Positions 48,287-57,227 of a DNA stretch of 64,000 nucleotides are shown here, in pieces; position 1 is the stretch's first letter; every line of letters starts with the position of its first letter. A program made the position numbers and the translations under genes. The notes under the pieces are model-generated. The model saw only the letters and a program-made list of their open reading frames with translations. It was not told where the DNA came from and searched no databases. Location of the stretch: NCBI GenBank assembly GCA_964591295.1, contig CAZQAG010000003.1:22494-86493 (forward strand). Reading direction: 5' to 3'. The DNA comes from VAXT01 sp964591295. GTDB taxonomy: Bacteria > Actinomycetota > Thermoleophilia > Gaiellales > Gaiellaceae.

Positions 48287-50920
48287 GTGGCCGCGATCGC
48301 CCAGTCCACGCAGACCGCCCCGGTCCCACCGCAGAATCTCGACGCGGAAGAATCCGTCCTCGGCGCGATGATGCTCTCCCCTGGTGCGATCGGGGCGGTC
48401 AGCGAAGTCCTCGACGCCAGCGATTTCTATCGCGAGAGCCACGCGAAGGTGTACCGCTGCGCACTCTCGCTCTATGCGCGCGGCGAGCCCGTCGATGCGA
48501 TCACGCTCGTGGACGAGCTCGAAGAGCGCGGCGACCTCGAGGGTGCCGGCGGGCGGTCGCGCATCCACGAGCTCGCGGCGCTCGTTCCGGCGACCTCGAA
48601 TGCCGGCCACTACGCGAAGATCGTCCGGGAGATGGCCACGCTGCGCGGCCTCATCCGCGCGGGCGGCGAGGTCGCTCGGCTCGGCTGGGACCGGCCGGGC
48701 GATGCCTCGGACCTCGTCGACCAGGCCGAGCAGATCGTCTTCCAGCTCTCGCAGAGCCGGATCTCGACCGAGTTCAGCCACATCGAAGCCCTCCTCAAGG
48801 AGAGCTTCGAGCGGATCACGGCGCTCTACGAGGCGGGCGAGGACATCACCGGCGTGCCGTCGGGCTTCCGCGACATCGACCGGCTGACCGGAGGCTTCCA
48901 GCCCGGGAACCTGATCATCGTCGCCGCCCGCCCGAGCATGGGGAAGTCGGCGCTCGGGCTCGGCATCGCAGCCAACCTCGGCGTCCGCCACCAGGTGCCG
49001 GTCGCGCTGTTCACGCTCGAGATGTCGAAGTCAGAGGTGACGCAGCGGCTGATGTGCAGCGAGGCGAAGGTCGAGTCGAACCGGTTGCGGACGGGGAAGC
49101 TCGCAGTCGACGACTGGCCTCGCCTGACAGCGGCGTGCGACAAGCTCGCGAAGGCGCCGATTTACGTCGACGACATGGGCTCGATCACGATGATGGAGAT
49201 CCGCGCAAAGGCTCGGCGCCTGAAGACCCAGGAGCCGAACCTCGGCCTGATCATCGTCGACTACCTGCAGCTGATGACCTCGGGCGCGTCGGTCGAGAAC
49301 CGCGTCCAGGAGGTCTCGCAGATCTCGCGGCAGCTCAAGGTGCTCGCCCGCGACCTCGACACTCCGGTGCTGGCGATGTCTCAGCTCTCACGCGCGGTCG
49401 AGCAGCGGCACGACAAGCGGCCGATCCTCTCCGACCTGCGCGAGTCGGGCTGCCTGACGGGCGAGTCTCGCGTCTTCCTACCGGCTTCCGGGAAATATGT
49501 GCCGATTCGCGATCTGGTCGGTCGGGAAGACGAGTATGTCCTGGCGCTGAACGAGGGGACGTGGCGATTCGAGCCTCGACGCATCGTGCGCGCATTCTCG
49601 ACCGGAGTGAAGCCGGTCTACCGGCTCACGACGAGGCTCGGCCGGACGATTCGGGCGACCGGGAACCACAAGTTCCGCGCCTTCGACGGCTGGCGCCCGC
49701 TAGACGAGATCGAGCCCGGAGAGCGAATTGCTTTGCCCCGCCGCACCTACGCCTACGGGACGACCACGCCGACCATGAGTGACGCCGAGCTCGCTCTCCT
49801 CGGTCACCTGATCGGAGACGGGTGCACGCTGCCTCGGCACACGATGCAGTACACCTCGAAGGACCGTGACTTGGCCGACCTCGTGGCAGGTCTGGCCGCA
49901 GAGCTCTTCGGGGATGCCGTTCGACCACGCGTGAACCGCGAGCGCACGTGGTACCAGACATACCTCCCCGCAAGCTTCCCGTTGACGCACGGCGTACGCA
50001 CCCCAATCCGCATCTGGCTCGACGGCCTCGGAGTCTTCGGCCTTCGATCCCACGAGAAGCGGGTGCCGTCTCGCGTCTTCGAGCAGCCGCCGGCGAGCAT
50101 CGCGACCTTCTTGCGCCACCTCTGGGCAACGGACGGCTGTCTCCACGCGGGCCGGGGAAACCACTACCCGGTCGTCCGCTACGACTCGAGCAGCAGGCAG
50201 CTGACACGAGATGTCCAGTCTCTCCTGCTCCGGCTAGGTATCAACGCCAGGGTCTACAGCGTCGACATGAAGCAAAAAGGGCGTCCGATCTACCGCCTCG
50301 ATGTCCAGGGTCAGGAGGACATCGTTCGATTTCTCGCCCTCGTCGGGGCGGTCGGGGACAGAAGGCGCCGCGAGCGCGGTGCGATCCTTCACTGGCTCGA
50401 CCAGCGGCGCGCGAACACCAACCGTGACGTGATTCCGCGCGAAGCGTGGCAAAGCCTCGTTACGCCCGCAATGAGCGAAGCGGGGCTGACGACGCGTGCG
50501 CTCCAGGCAAAGATCGGGACGGCATACTGCGGATCGACGCTGTACCGAGCCGGACTGGGCCGCGAGCGGGCACTGATGGTGGCGGAGGCCGTCAACGCTG
50601 ATGGGCTTGCCGATCTCGCCCTGAGCGACGTCTACTGGGATCGAATCGTCTCGATCGAGCCCGACGGCGCGGAGGAAACCTTCGATCTCACGGTCGAGGG
50701 CTTCCACAACTTCGTCGCTGAGGACATGACCGTGCACAACAGCATCGAGCAGGACGCCGACCTCGTCTTCTTCATTTACCGCGACGAGTACTACAACGAG
50801 GAGTCCGAACAGCAAGGCCTCGCCGAGGTCCTCCTGTCGAAGCACCGAAACGGCCCAACGGGGTCGGAGAAGCTCTCGTTCATGAAGCGCTACGCGAAGT
50901 TCGCCGACCTCGCGGCCTAA
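48287..50920 (+). CDS. dnaB: Replicative DNA helicase DnaB, intein-containing
   Basis: Hexameric helicase of the replication fork. The 877-residue precursor consists of N-extein (1-388), a 430-residue intein and C-extein (819-877); the spliced protein would have 447 residues, normal for DnaB. Helicase marks: PPQNLDAEESVLGAMM at the N-terminus, Walker A AARPSMGKSALGL, LFTLEMSKSEVTQRL, Walker B LGLIIVDYLQLM, and the DLRESG/SIEQDADLVFFIYRD junction. GTG 48287 fits homologs; TTG 48251 is possible. Loss of splicing should be lethal unless another dnaB exists. Confidence 0.95.
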   Translation: MAAIAQSTQTAPVPPQNLDAEESVLGAMMLSPGAIGAVSEVLDASDFYRESHAKVYRCALSLYARGEPVDAITLVDELEERGDLEGAGGRSRIHELAALVPATSNAGHYAKIVREMATLRGLIRAGGEVARLGWDRPGDASDLVDQAEQIVFQLSQSRISTEFSHIEALLKESFERITALYEAGEDITGVPSGFRDIDRLTGGFQPGNLIIVAARPSMGKSALGLGIAANLGVRHQVPVALFTLEMSKSEVTQRLMCSEAKVESNRLRTGKLAVDDWPRLTAACDKLAKAPIYVDDMGSITMMEIRAKARRLKTQEPNLGLIIVDYLQLMTSGASVENRVQEVSQISRQLKVLARDLDTPVLAMSQLSRAVEQRHDKRPILSDLRESGCLTGESRVFLPASGKYVPIRDLVGREDEYVLALNEGTWRFEPRRIVRAFSTGVKPVYRLTTRLGRTIRATGNHKFRAFDGWRPLDEIEPGERIALPRRTYAYGTTTPTMSDAELALLGHLIGDGCTLPRHTMQYTSKDRDLADLVAGLAAELFGDAVRPRVNRERTWYQTYLPASFPLTHGVRTPIRIWLDGLGVFGLRSHEKRVPSRVFEQPPASIATFLRHLWATDGCLHAGRGNHYPVVRYDSSSRQLTRDVQSLLLRLGINARVYSVDMKQKGRPIYRLDVQGQEDIVRFLALVGAVGDRRRRERGAILHWLDQRRANTNRDVIPREAWQSLVTPAMSEAGLTTRALQAKIGTAYCGSTLYRAGLGRERALMVAEAVNADGLADLALSDVYWDRIVSIEPDGAEETFDLTVEGFHNFVAEDMTVHNSIEQDADLVFFIYRDEYYNEESEQQGLAEVLLSKHRNGPTGSEKLSFMKRYAKFADLAA
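49451..50740 (+). other. Intein in DnaB with LAGLIDADG endonuclease
   Basis: A 430-residue protein intron inserted between Gly and Ser in RESG/SIEQDAD. It begins with Cys (CLTGESRVFLP, block A), has block B GNHKF, two LAGLIDADG-type helices (LLGHLIGDG and LRHLWATDG), block F near FDLTVEGFHNFVAED, and ends in His-Asn before Ser+1. All residues needed for splicing are present, so it should be active; the homing endonuclease also looks complete. Confidence 0.95.
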
Positions 50921-50955
50921 CGCGCCGACAGCCCCTTCTGGCAGACTGATCCTTC

Positions 50956-52251
50956 GTGCCGGCCACAGTCATCGTCGGCGCGCAGTGGGGGGATGAGGGC
51001 AAGGGCAAGATCGTCGATCTGCTCGCCCAGCACTCCGACCTCGTCTGCCGCTACCAGGGCGGCCCCAACGCCGGCCACACGATCATCGCCGAGGGCGAGA
51101 CCTACAAGTTCAAGCACATGCCCTCCGGGATTCTCTGGGGCAAGGAGTGCGTGCTCGGCGCCGGCTGCGTGATCGACCCGGGCGTCTTCATCGAGGAGCT
51201 CGACGACCTGGAGGCCCGCGGGATCTCGACCGACACCGTTCGCGTCTCCGGAAACGCACACCTCGTCATGCCGTGGCACGTCGCGCTCGACCAGGCGAGC
51301 GAGCGCCGCCTCGGCGAGTTGCAGATCGGCACGACACGACGCGGGATCGGCCCGGCGTACGCCGACAAGTCCGCGCGCCTGGGGATCCGCACGCAGGACC
51401 TCTTCGACCCGAAGATCCTCCGCCAGAAGATCGAGGTCGCGCTCGCCGAGAAGAACGTCTGGCTCGAGCGCGTCTACGGCGCGGCACCGCTCGAGCTCGA
51501 GGAGGTCGCCGCCCGGGCCGAGGGCTATGCCCAGCGGCTGCGCCCGTACATCGCCGACACGTCGCTCCTGGTCGACCGCGCCCTGCGAAACGGGAAAGCC
51601 GTGCTCTGCGAAGGCGCTCAGGCGACCCTGCTCGATCTCGACCACGGCACGTATCCGTTCGTCACCTCGTCGAACCCGATCGCGGGGGCTGCGGCAACGG
51701 GCATCGGCATCGGCCCGACCAGGATCGACCGGGTGATCGGGGTCGCCAAGGCATACGTCACGCGGGTCGGCGAGGGCCCGTTCCCGACGGAGATCGCCGG
51801 GCCCGACCAGAAGCGCCTGCGCGAGCTCGGCGGCGAGTACGGGACGGTCACGGGCCGGCAGCGGCGCTGCGGGTGGCTCGATCTCGTCGGCTTGCGCTAC
51901 GCGGTGCGGCTGAACGGGATGACCTCGCTCGCGCTGACGAAGCTGGACGTGCTCTCGGCCTTCGCCGAGCTCCCCGTGTGCGTGCGCTACCGGTTGCGGG
52001 ACGGCACGGAGACGGACGAGTTCCCCGCGCACCAAAGCGACTTCCACCACTGCGAACCGGTCTACGAGACGCTTCCCGGCTGGAGCGAGCCGCTCGACCG
52101 GATCGAGGATCTGACCGCACTGCCTCAGGCCGCGAGGCGCTACGTGGAGTTCGTTGAGCAGCAGCTCGGCGTCGAGGTCTGCCTCATCGGCACCGGCGCG
52201 TCCCGCGAGGACGTCCTTTCGCCGCACGGGGTCGAAGCAGTCCTCAGCTAG
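50956..52251 (+). CDS. purA: Adenylosuccinate synthetase
   Basis: GTP-dependent enzyme making adenylosuccinate from IMP and aspartate, first step to AMP. The 431 residues begin VPATVIVGAQWGDEGKGKIVDLL (P-loop and catalytic Asp), with GGPNAGHTI, TTRRGIGPAYADK, EGAQATLLDLDHGTYPFVTSSNP and TGRQRRCGWLDLV. GTG start; no clear ribosome site. It stands alone between dnaB and the small membrane genes, 1.1 kb before the purD operon, whose purB makes the next step. Confidence 0.97.
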   Translation: MPATVIVGAQWGDEGKGKIVDLLAQHSDLVCRYQGGPNAGHTIIAEGETYKFKHMPSGILWGKECVLGAGCVIDPGVFIEELDDLEARGISTDTVRVSGNAHLVMPWHVALDQASERRLGELQIGTTRRGIGPAYADKSARLGIRTQDLFDPKILRQKIEVALAEKNVWLERVYGAAPLELEEVAARAEGYAQRLRPYIADTSLLVDRALRNGKAVLCEGAQATLLDLDHGTYPFVTSSNPIAGAAATGIGIGPTRIDRVIGVAKAYVTRVGEGPFPTEIAGPDQKRLRELGGEYGTVTGRQRRCGWLDLVGLRYAVRLNGMTSLALTKLDVLSAFAELPVCVRYRLRDGTETDEFPAHQSDFHHCEPVYETLPGWSEPLDRIEDLTALPQAARRYVEFVEQQLGVEVCLIGTGASREDVLSPHGVEAVLS

Positions 52252-52252
52252 G

Positions 52253-52277
52253 TAGCAACAGTCTGTTGCTAAGTCGG
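52253..52277. repeat. 25-bp palindromic repeat, copy 1
   Basis: Contains the palindrome TAGCAACAG-T-CTGTTGCTA followed by AGTCGG. It lies 7 nt downstream of the stop codon of the minus-strand gene 52285-52572 and just past the end of purA. Identical to copy 2. Confidence 0.85.
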
Positions 52278-52284
52278 ACAGGGC

Positions 52285-52572
52285 CTACGAGACGGTTTCT
52301 ACCTCGGACCGGCGCTGGACGACGAGGACGACGGCGAGAACCGCGGCGAGCGCGATGAGATCGTGCAAGAGCGGCTCGAAATAGAAGACGTGATCACCCC
52401 AACCCACGCTAAGTGGTGGTTTGCCGCCCTCTGATCCTGTGTCTTGGAGGCCGATCGTGATGAGTCCAGCCACGCCCGCGCCGACCTGATAGAGCGACCA
52501 GCCCAGAGCGATGACAAGTGCCAGCGTCGTAAGCGTTGTGTCTCGCAGTAGCCGGTCCAGCTCGGTGCGCAC
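52285..52572 (-). CDS. Small membrane protein, paralog A
   Basis: A 95-residue protein with two or three hydrophobic helices: VRTELDRLLRDTTLTTLALVIALGWSLYQVGAGV then, after a polar loop (SEGGKPPLSVGWGDHVF), LLHDLIALAAVLAVVLVV. It is clearly homologous to its upstream neighbour (52575-52865); the shared part is L(D/E)RLLR(D/E)TTLTT and ALGWSLYQV. GTG 52572 is 2 nt past the neighbour's stop, so the pair is co-translated. The fold resembles small two-helix channels in outline, but no family is recognised. Confidence 0.65.
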   Translation of the reverse strand: MRTELDRLLRDTTLTTLALVIALGWSLYQVGAGVAGLITIGLQDTGSEGGKPPLSVGWGDHVFYFEPLLHDLIALAAVLAVVLVVQRRSEVETVS

Positions 52573-52574
52573 GG

Positions 52575-52865
52575 TCAGCTTGGTCGAAAACGGCGCCTGA
52601 TGAGGAGAGCGACCACGAGAACCACGACGAACTGGATGAGTCCTTGCAGGAGCCCCTGGAAATCGAAGATATGGCCTCCCCACGTCCAGCCAATGCCTGG
52701 CCTCTGGAAGGGGCCGTCGTCGCCACCACCAGAATCTTGAAGGGCCAAGACGATGAGGTACCCGAGGCCCGAAGCCACCTGGTAGAGCGACCAGCCGAGC
52801 GCGACGGCAAACGCCACCGTCGTGAGCGTGGTCTCTCGAAGGAGCCGCTCCAAGTCTTGCCGCAC
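52575..52865 (-). CDS. Small membrane protein, paralog B
   Basis: A 96-residue paralog of the next gene: VRQDLERLLRETTLTTVAFAVALGWSLYQVASGLGYLIVLALQD, a Gly/Asp-rich loop, and GGHIFDFQGLLQGLIQFVVVLVVALLIRRR. GTG 52865 has TATCCT 6 nt upstream. The two proteins could assemble as hetero-oligomers. Function unknown. Confidence 0.65.
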   Translation of the reverse strand: MRQDLERLLRETTLTTVAFAVALGWSLYQVASGLGYLIVLALQDSGGGDDGPFQRPGIGWTWGGHIFDFQGLLQGLIQFVVVLVVALLIRRRFRPS

Positions 52866-52871
52866 GAGCAA

Positions 52872-52877
52872 AGGATA
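52872..52877 (-). promoter_or_regulatory. -10 box of the paralog pair (leaderless)
   Basis: TATCCT on the minus strand, 6 nt before the GTG. Confidence 0.5.
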
Positions 52878-52917
52878 CGAAGCTAAGCCGCCGCGCGGGC
52901 TACTTCGCACCCCTCTT

Positions 52918-52942
52918 TAGCAACAGTCTGTTGCTAAGTCGG
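52918..52942. repeat. 25-bp palindromic repeat, copy 2
   Basis: Identical to 52253-52277 and in the same orientation; here it lies 6 nt downstream of the stop codon of the minus-strand gene 52949-53275. Similarity continues weakly into the stop-codon region of both genes. Confidence 0.85.
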
Positions 52943-52948
52943 TTAGGT

Positions 52949-53275
52949 CTACGGGGCGGCGCGCTCGGCGAGGAGCGTCTCGAAGAGCTCGCGGTAGTTC
53001 CCGATCTGCTCGAGGACGTCGTCGCGCTCGACTTCCACGCCCGGGTCATCGAGCTTGCTCACGAGCTCGGCGCCCGCCTCCCAGGTCTTCACCCATTCCG
53101 GATCGGCGCCCTCGGTCACAGCGAGGCTGTCGTCCAGGATGCCGCGCTCCTTCAGCATCCGGGTCATCAGCTCGTGGACGTAGGCCAGCCCCGTCTCGGG
53201 CGAGTCCACGATGTCGTCCTCGAGCGAGGCCCACTCGCTCTCACATTCGTGGACGTCGAGACCGGGATCCGACAT
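52949..53275 (-). CDS. Hypothetical acidic protein
   Basis: A 108-residue soluble, strongly acidic, helical protein starting MSDPGLDVHECESEWASLEDDIVDSPETGLAYVHELMTRML. The even spacing of charged residues, good codon use and a palindromic repeat after its stop support a real gene. No family is recognised. It is divergent from purD. Confidence 0.6.
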   Translation of the reverse strand: MSDPGLDVHECESEWASLEDDIVDSPETGLAYVHELMTRMLKERGILDDSLAVTEGADPEWVKTWEAGAELVSKLDDPGVEVERDDVLEQIGNYRELFETLLAERAAP

Positions 53276-53325
53276 GCCCTCTACCTACACCGCGAGAGCG
53301 CCTTTCAAACGCCCGGGGGCGCCAG

Positions 53326-53331
53326 TAGGCT
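53326..53331 (+). promoter_or_regulatory. -10 box of the purD operon (leaderless)
   Basis: TAGGCT, 7 nt before the GTG start. Confidence 0.55.
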
Positions 53332-53338
53332 TCGCCGC

Positions 53339-54556
53339 GTGAGAGTCCTCGTCGTCGGCTCCGGCGGGAGGGAGCATGCGCTGGCCTGGAAGCTCGCGCA
53401 AAGCCCGGCCGTCGAGGAGCTCCACGCGGCACCTGGAAACCCCGGGATCGCCAGGCTCGGCGAGTGCCACCCGATCCGCGCCGAAGACGGAGAGAGCCTG
53501 CTCGCGCTCGCCCGGACACTCGGCACCGATCTCGTCGTGATCGGTCCCGAGGTGCCACTCGTGGCGGGGGTCGCTGACGAGCTGCGCCGCGGAGGCGTGC
53601 CGGTTTTCGGGCCAAGCGCGGCCGCCGCGCAGATCGAGGGCTCGAAGACCTTCGCGAAGGAGGTCATGCGCGCGGCCGGCGTTCCGATCGCCGAGACGAT
53701 GTCCGTGGCCCGCACTCCCTGCGTCGTCAAGGCGGACGGGCTCGCTGCCGGCAAGGGTGTCTTCATGTGCCACACCCAGGAGGAGCTGGACGCGGCTCTG
53801 CTCGCCGTGAAGGCTCTCGGTGATCAGTTCGTGATCGAGGAGCTGCTGGAGGGCGAGGAGCTCTCGGTCTTTGCCCTCGTGGACGGTCTCAACGTCCTGC
53901 CGCTGCCGGAGTCGCGCGACTACAGCCGGGTCGGCGACGGCGACACCGGTCCCAACACCGGCGGCATGGGCTCTTACTCCCCGGTTCCCGAGTTCGACAA
54001 GGGCCAGGTCGCAGAGCTCGCCGAGGCGGTTCACCGGCCGGTCGTCGAGGAGATGGCGTCGAGAGGAACGCCCTTCATCGGCTGTCTCTACGCCGGCCTG
54101 ATGCTGACCGTTGACGGGCCGCGCGTCCTCGAGTTCAACTGCCGCTTCGGCGACCCCGAAACCCAAGTGATCGTGCCGCGGATCGAGGGCGACCTGGCCG
54201 AGGCGCTCTCGGCTGCGGCCACCGGCGACCTCGGAGAGGTCACGCTGAGTGTTGCCGAGACCGCCGCCGTTACGGTCGCTCTCGCCGCAGAGACCTATCC
54301 CGAAGGCCGTGACGCAGGCTCTCCGATCGACGGCGTCGAGAGGGCCGAGGCCGAAGGAGCGCTCGTCTTCCATGCCGGCACGGCAGTTCGAGACGGGCAG
54401 CTCGTCACGAGTGGTGGCAGGATCCTCAACGTGACCGGAATCGGAGCCACCCTGGAGGAGGCGCGGGCGCGTGCCTACGAGGCGTGCGAGCGGATCTCGT
54501 TTCCCGGCGCGCGCTACCGGCGAGACATCGCGGCGAAGGCGGTGAAGGTTGGCTGA
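53339..54556 (+). CDS. purD: Phosphoribosylamine-glycine ligase
   Basis: ATP-grasp enzyme making glycinamide ribonucleotide, step 2 of IMP synthesis. The 405 residues open VRVLVVGSGGREHALAWKLAQSP, with PEVPLVAGVADELR, GPSAAAAQIEGSKTFAKEVM, KADGLAAGKGV, and GPNTGGMGSYSP plus EFNCRFGDPETQV, the conserved GARS blocks. GTG start, TAGGCT 7 nt upstream. It heads the operon purD-E-B-C-S-Q, in which every gene overlaps or touches the next. Confidence 0.97.
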   Translation: MRVLVVGSGGREHALAWKLAQSPAVEELHAAPGNPGIARLGECHPIRAEDGESLLALARTLGTDLVVIGPEVPLVAGVADELRRGGVPVFGPSAAAAQIEGSKTFAKEVMRAAGVPIAETMSVARTPCVVKADGLAAGKGVFMCHTQEELDAALLAVKALGDQFVIEELLEGEELSVFALVDGLNVLPLPESRDYSRVGDGDTGPNTGGMGSYSPVPEFDKGQVAELAEAVHRPVVEEMASRGTPFIGCLYAGLMLTVDGPRVLEFNCRFGDPETQVIVPRIEGDLAEALSAAATGDLGEVTLSVAETAAVTVALAAETYPEGRDAGSPIDGVERAEAEGALVFHAGTAVRDGQLVTSGGRILNVTGIGATLEEARARAYEACERISFPGARYRRDIAAKAVKVG

Positions 54557-55049
54557 GCCCGAGACCCAGACCTCGCCGATCGGGCTGCTGGAGGAGCTCG
54601 ACGAGCGCGGCCCCCTCGTCGGCATCCTCGTCGGGTCCGAGTCCGACCTCGAGGCGATGGACCCGGCGCTCGCCGAGCTCAGGGAGCGGGGGATCTCGCA
54701 CGAGCTGAAGGTCCTATCCGCGCACCGAGACCCGCGCGGAGTTGCCGAGTACGCCTCCACCGCGCAGTTCCGCGGAGTGCGGGTGATCATCGCGGGCGCA
54801 GGGATGGCGGCAGCCCTCCCCGGGGTCGTGGCCGCTTATAGCGACCTGCCGGTTATCGGGGTACCGCTGCGCTCGTCGAAGAGCGTCGGGGGCGGTCTCG
54901 ACGCACTGCTCGCGATCGCACAGATGCCGCCCGGCGTGCCCGTGGCGTGCGTCTCGGTCGACGGAGCGCGCAACGCGGCCATCCTCGCCGCACGGATCCT
55001 CGCCCAGGGTGGCGGGTACCCGCAGGCACCGTCTCTAGAATCCAAGTAG
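54549..55049 (+). CDS. purE: N5-carboxyaminoimidazole ribonucleotide mutase
   Basis: Class I PurE: 166 residues with a 22-residue leader then LVGILVGSESDLEAMDPAL, LSAHRDPRGVAEYA, IAGAGMAAALPGVVAAYSDLPVIGVPLRS and GVPVACVSVDGARNAAILAARIL. TTG start overlapping purD by 8 nt. No purK is nearby, so carboxylation may be handled by a gene elsewhere. Confidence 0.95.
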   Translation: MAEPETQTSPIGLLEELDERGPLVGILVGSESDLEAMDPALAELRERGISHELKVLSAHRDPRGVAEYASTAQFRGVRVIIAGAGMAAALPGVVAAYSDLPVIGVPLRSSKSVGGGLDALLAIAQMPPGVPVACVSVDGARNAAILAARILAQGGGYPQAPSLESK

Positions 55050-56374
55050 TGATCTCTCGTTACTCCCGCCCGGCTATGGCCAGTATCTGGTCGGACGAGG
55101 GCAAGCTCGAGCGCTGGCTCGAGGTCGAGCTCGCGGCGCTCGACGCCTGGGCGGAGGTCGGCGCCGTCCCTTCGGAGGCTGCGCAGGAGATCCGCGCCAA
55201 GGCACAGGCTCCTACTCCGGCGCGTGTCGCTGAGATCGAGGAGAAGACGCACCACGACGTGGCCGCCTTCGTCGACGCCGTCGCGAGCGAGTTGGGGCCG
55301 GCCGGCCGCTGGTTCCACTACGGGCTCACCTCCTCGGATGTCGTCGACACCGCGAGTGCACTTCAGCTGCGGGCCGCGGGTGAGCTGATCCTCGGCGGGC
55401 TCGACCGCGCTTTCGACGCTGTGGTCGTCCGCGCCGAAGAGCACCGGCTCACCCTGACGATCGGCCGGACACACGGCGTCCACGCCGAACCGACGACGTT
55501 CGGGCTCAAGCTCGCCGTCTGGGCGTTCGAGCTCGACCGTGCCCGGCAACGTGTCGCGCGCGCCCTCGAAGGCGTCCGCGTGGGAAAGCTCTCCGGAGCG
55601 GTCGGAAACTACGCGGCAATCGACCCCGAAGTCGAGCGGCTTGCGTGCGAGCGGCTGGGGCTTGACCCCGAGCCTGCAGCGACCCAGGTCATCCAGCGCG
55701 ACCGCCACGCCGACCTGCTCGCGTCCCTTGCGGTCGCCGCCGCCTCGCTCGAGCGGTTCGCGCTCGAGATCCGGCACCTCGCCCGGACCGAGGTCGCCGA
55801 GGTCGAGGAGCCGTTCGGAAAGGGGCAGAAAGGCTCGTCCGCGATGCCGCACAAGCGGAACCCCGTCGTCGCCGAGCGGATCTGCGGACTCGCGCGCGTC
55901 GTGCGCGCCGCGGCGCTCGTCGGCCTCGAGAACGTCGCCCTCTGGCACGAGCGTGACATCTCCCACTCCTCGGCCGAGCGGGTCATCATTCCGGATGCGT
56001 TCCTCGCGCTCGACTACATGCTCGACCGCTTCGCCTGGCTCGTCGAAGGGCTCGTCGTCCGCCCCGAGCAGATGCGGCGGAATCTCGAATCGAGCCGGGG
56101 CGTCTTCTTCAGCCAGCGCCTGTTGCTGGCGCTCGTCGACTCGGGCCTCTCGCGGGACGAGGCGTACCGGCTCGTCCAGGGCCACGCCATGCGCGCCCGG
56201 GAGGAGGAGCTCGACTTCCCGGAGCTCGCCCGCGCCGAGCCCGAGATCGCGCAGCGGCTGGACGGCTCGACGCTCGACTCGATCTTCGACCTCGGTAACT
56301 ACACGCGTCACGTCGACACCGTGTTCGATCGCCTGCACGCCCTCACCCAGAAGGAGGAAGCCGTCCATGCCTGA
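55049..56374 (+). CDS. purB: Adenylosuccinate lyase
   Basis: Catalyses fumarate release in both IMP and AMP synthesis. 441 residues: VISRYSRPAMASIWSDEGKLERWLEVELAALDAW, GLTSSDVVDTASALQL, IGRTHGVHAEPTTFGLK and the fumarase-superfamily signature GSSAMPHKRNPVVAE. GTG start shares one base with the purE stop (TAGTG). It serves purA at 50.9 kb. Confidence 0.97.
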   Translation: MISRYSRPAMASIWSDEGKLERWLEVELAALDAWAEVGAVPSEAAQEIRAKAQAPTPARVAEIEEKTHHDVAAFVDAVASELGPAGRWFHYGLTSSDVVDTASALQLRAAGELILGGLDRAFDAVVVRAEEHRLTLTIGRTHGVHAEPTTFGLKLAVWAFELDRARQRVARALEGVRVGKLSGAVGNYAAIDPEVERLACERLGLDPEPAATQVIQRDRHADLLASLAVAAASLERFALEIRHLARTEVAEVEEPFGKGQKGSSAMPHKRNPVVAERICGLARVVRAAALVGLENVALWHERDISHSSAERVIIPDAFLALDYMLDRFAWLVEGLVVRPEQMRRNLESSRGVFFSQRLLLALVDSGLSRDEAYRLVQGHAMRAREEELDFPELARAEPEIAQRLDGSTLDSIFDLGNYTRHVDTVFDRLHALTQKEEAVHA

Positions 56375-57227
56375 AGCCGTCCATGTCGGGAGCGGCAAGG
56401 TCCGCGAGCTGTACGCCCTCGACGAAGAGCGCCTGCTGCTCACCGCGAGCGACCGGATCTCGGTCTTCGACGTCGTCCTGCCGACCGAGATCCCCGACAA
56501 GGGGCGGGTCCTGACCGGGCTCTCGGGCTTCTGGTTCGCGCGGACGAAGGAGATCGTGCCCAACCACCTGCTTGCGATCCGCGACGACGGCCGTTCGATG
56601 GAATGCCGGCGGCTCGTGATGCTCCCGATCGAGTGCGTCGTCCGCGGCTATCTCTCGGGCTCGGGCTGGAAGAGCTACCAGGCCAGCGGCGAGGTGTGCG
56701 GGATCGAGCTCCCCAAGGGCCTTCAGGAGTCGGAGAAGCTGCCGGTCCCGATCTTCACCCCGACGACGAAGGCGGATGCCGGGCATGACGAGCCGTTGAC
56801 CCCCGAGCAGGCGCGCGGGCTCATCGGCGACGAGCGCTTCTTCGAGCTCGAGCGCATCTCGATCGAGCTCTACAACACAGCGGCCGAATACGCCGCGACC
56901 AAGGGGATCATCATCGCCGACACGAAGTTTGAGCTCGGCCTCGACGAGGAGGGCGTGATCGTCGTCGGCGACGAGGCCTTCACGCCCGATTCTTCGCGCT
57001 TCTGGCCTGCCGACGAGTACGAGCCCGGGGGCCCGCAGCCCTCCTACGACAAGCAGTTCGTACGCGACTACGCCGAGTCGCTCGGCTGGGACAAGACCCC
57101 GCCCGCGCCCGAGCTTCCGGACGAGGTCGTCGCCGGCACCCGCGCGCGCTACCTCGAGGCTTTCGAGCAGATCACCGGGATCCCGTTCGACGACTACGCG
57201 GCCGATCCCAAGATGGTCTCCCGTTGA
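56367..57227 (+). CDS. purC: SAICAR synthetase
   Basis: Phosphoribosylaminoimidazole-succinocarboxamide synthase, 286 residues. MPEAVHVGSGKVRELYAL, LTASDRISVFDVVLPTEIPDKGRVLT, LPIECVVRGYLSGSGWKSY, TPTTKADAGHDEPLT and IADTKFELGLDEEGVIVVGDE are the typical SAICAR blocks of the long, yeast-like form. ATG overlaps purB by 8 nt, TGA overlaps the purS start. Confidence 0.97.
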   Translation: MPEAVHVGSGKVRELYALDEERLLLTASDRISVFDVVLPTEIPDKGRVLTGLSGFWFARTKEIVPNHLLAIRDDGRSMECRRLVMLPIECVVRGYLSGSGWKSYQASGEVCGIELPKGLQESEKLPVPIFTPTTKADAGHDEPLTPEQARGLIGDERFFELERISIELYNTAAEYAATKGIIIADTKFELGLDEEGVIVVGDEAFTPDSSRFWPADEYEPGGPQPSYDKQFVRDYAESLGWDKTPPAPELPDEVVAGTRARYLEAFEQITGIPFDDYAADPKMVSR

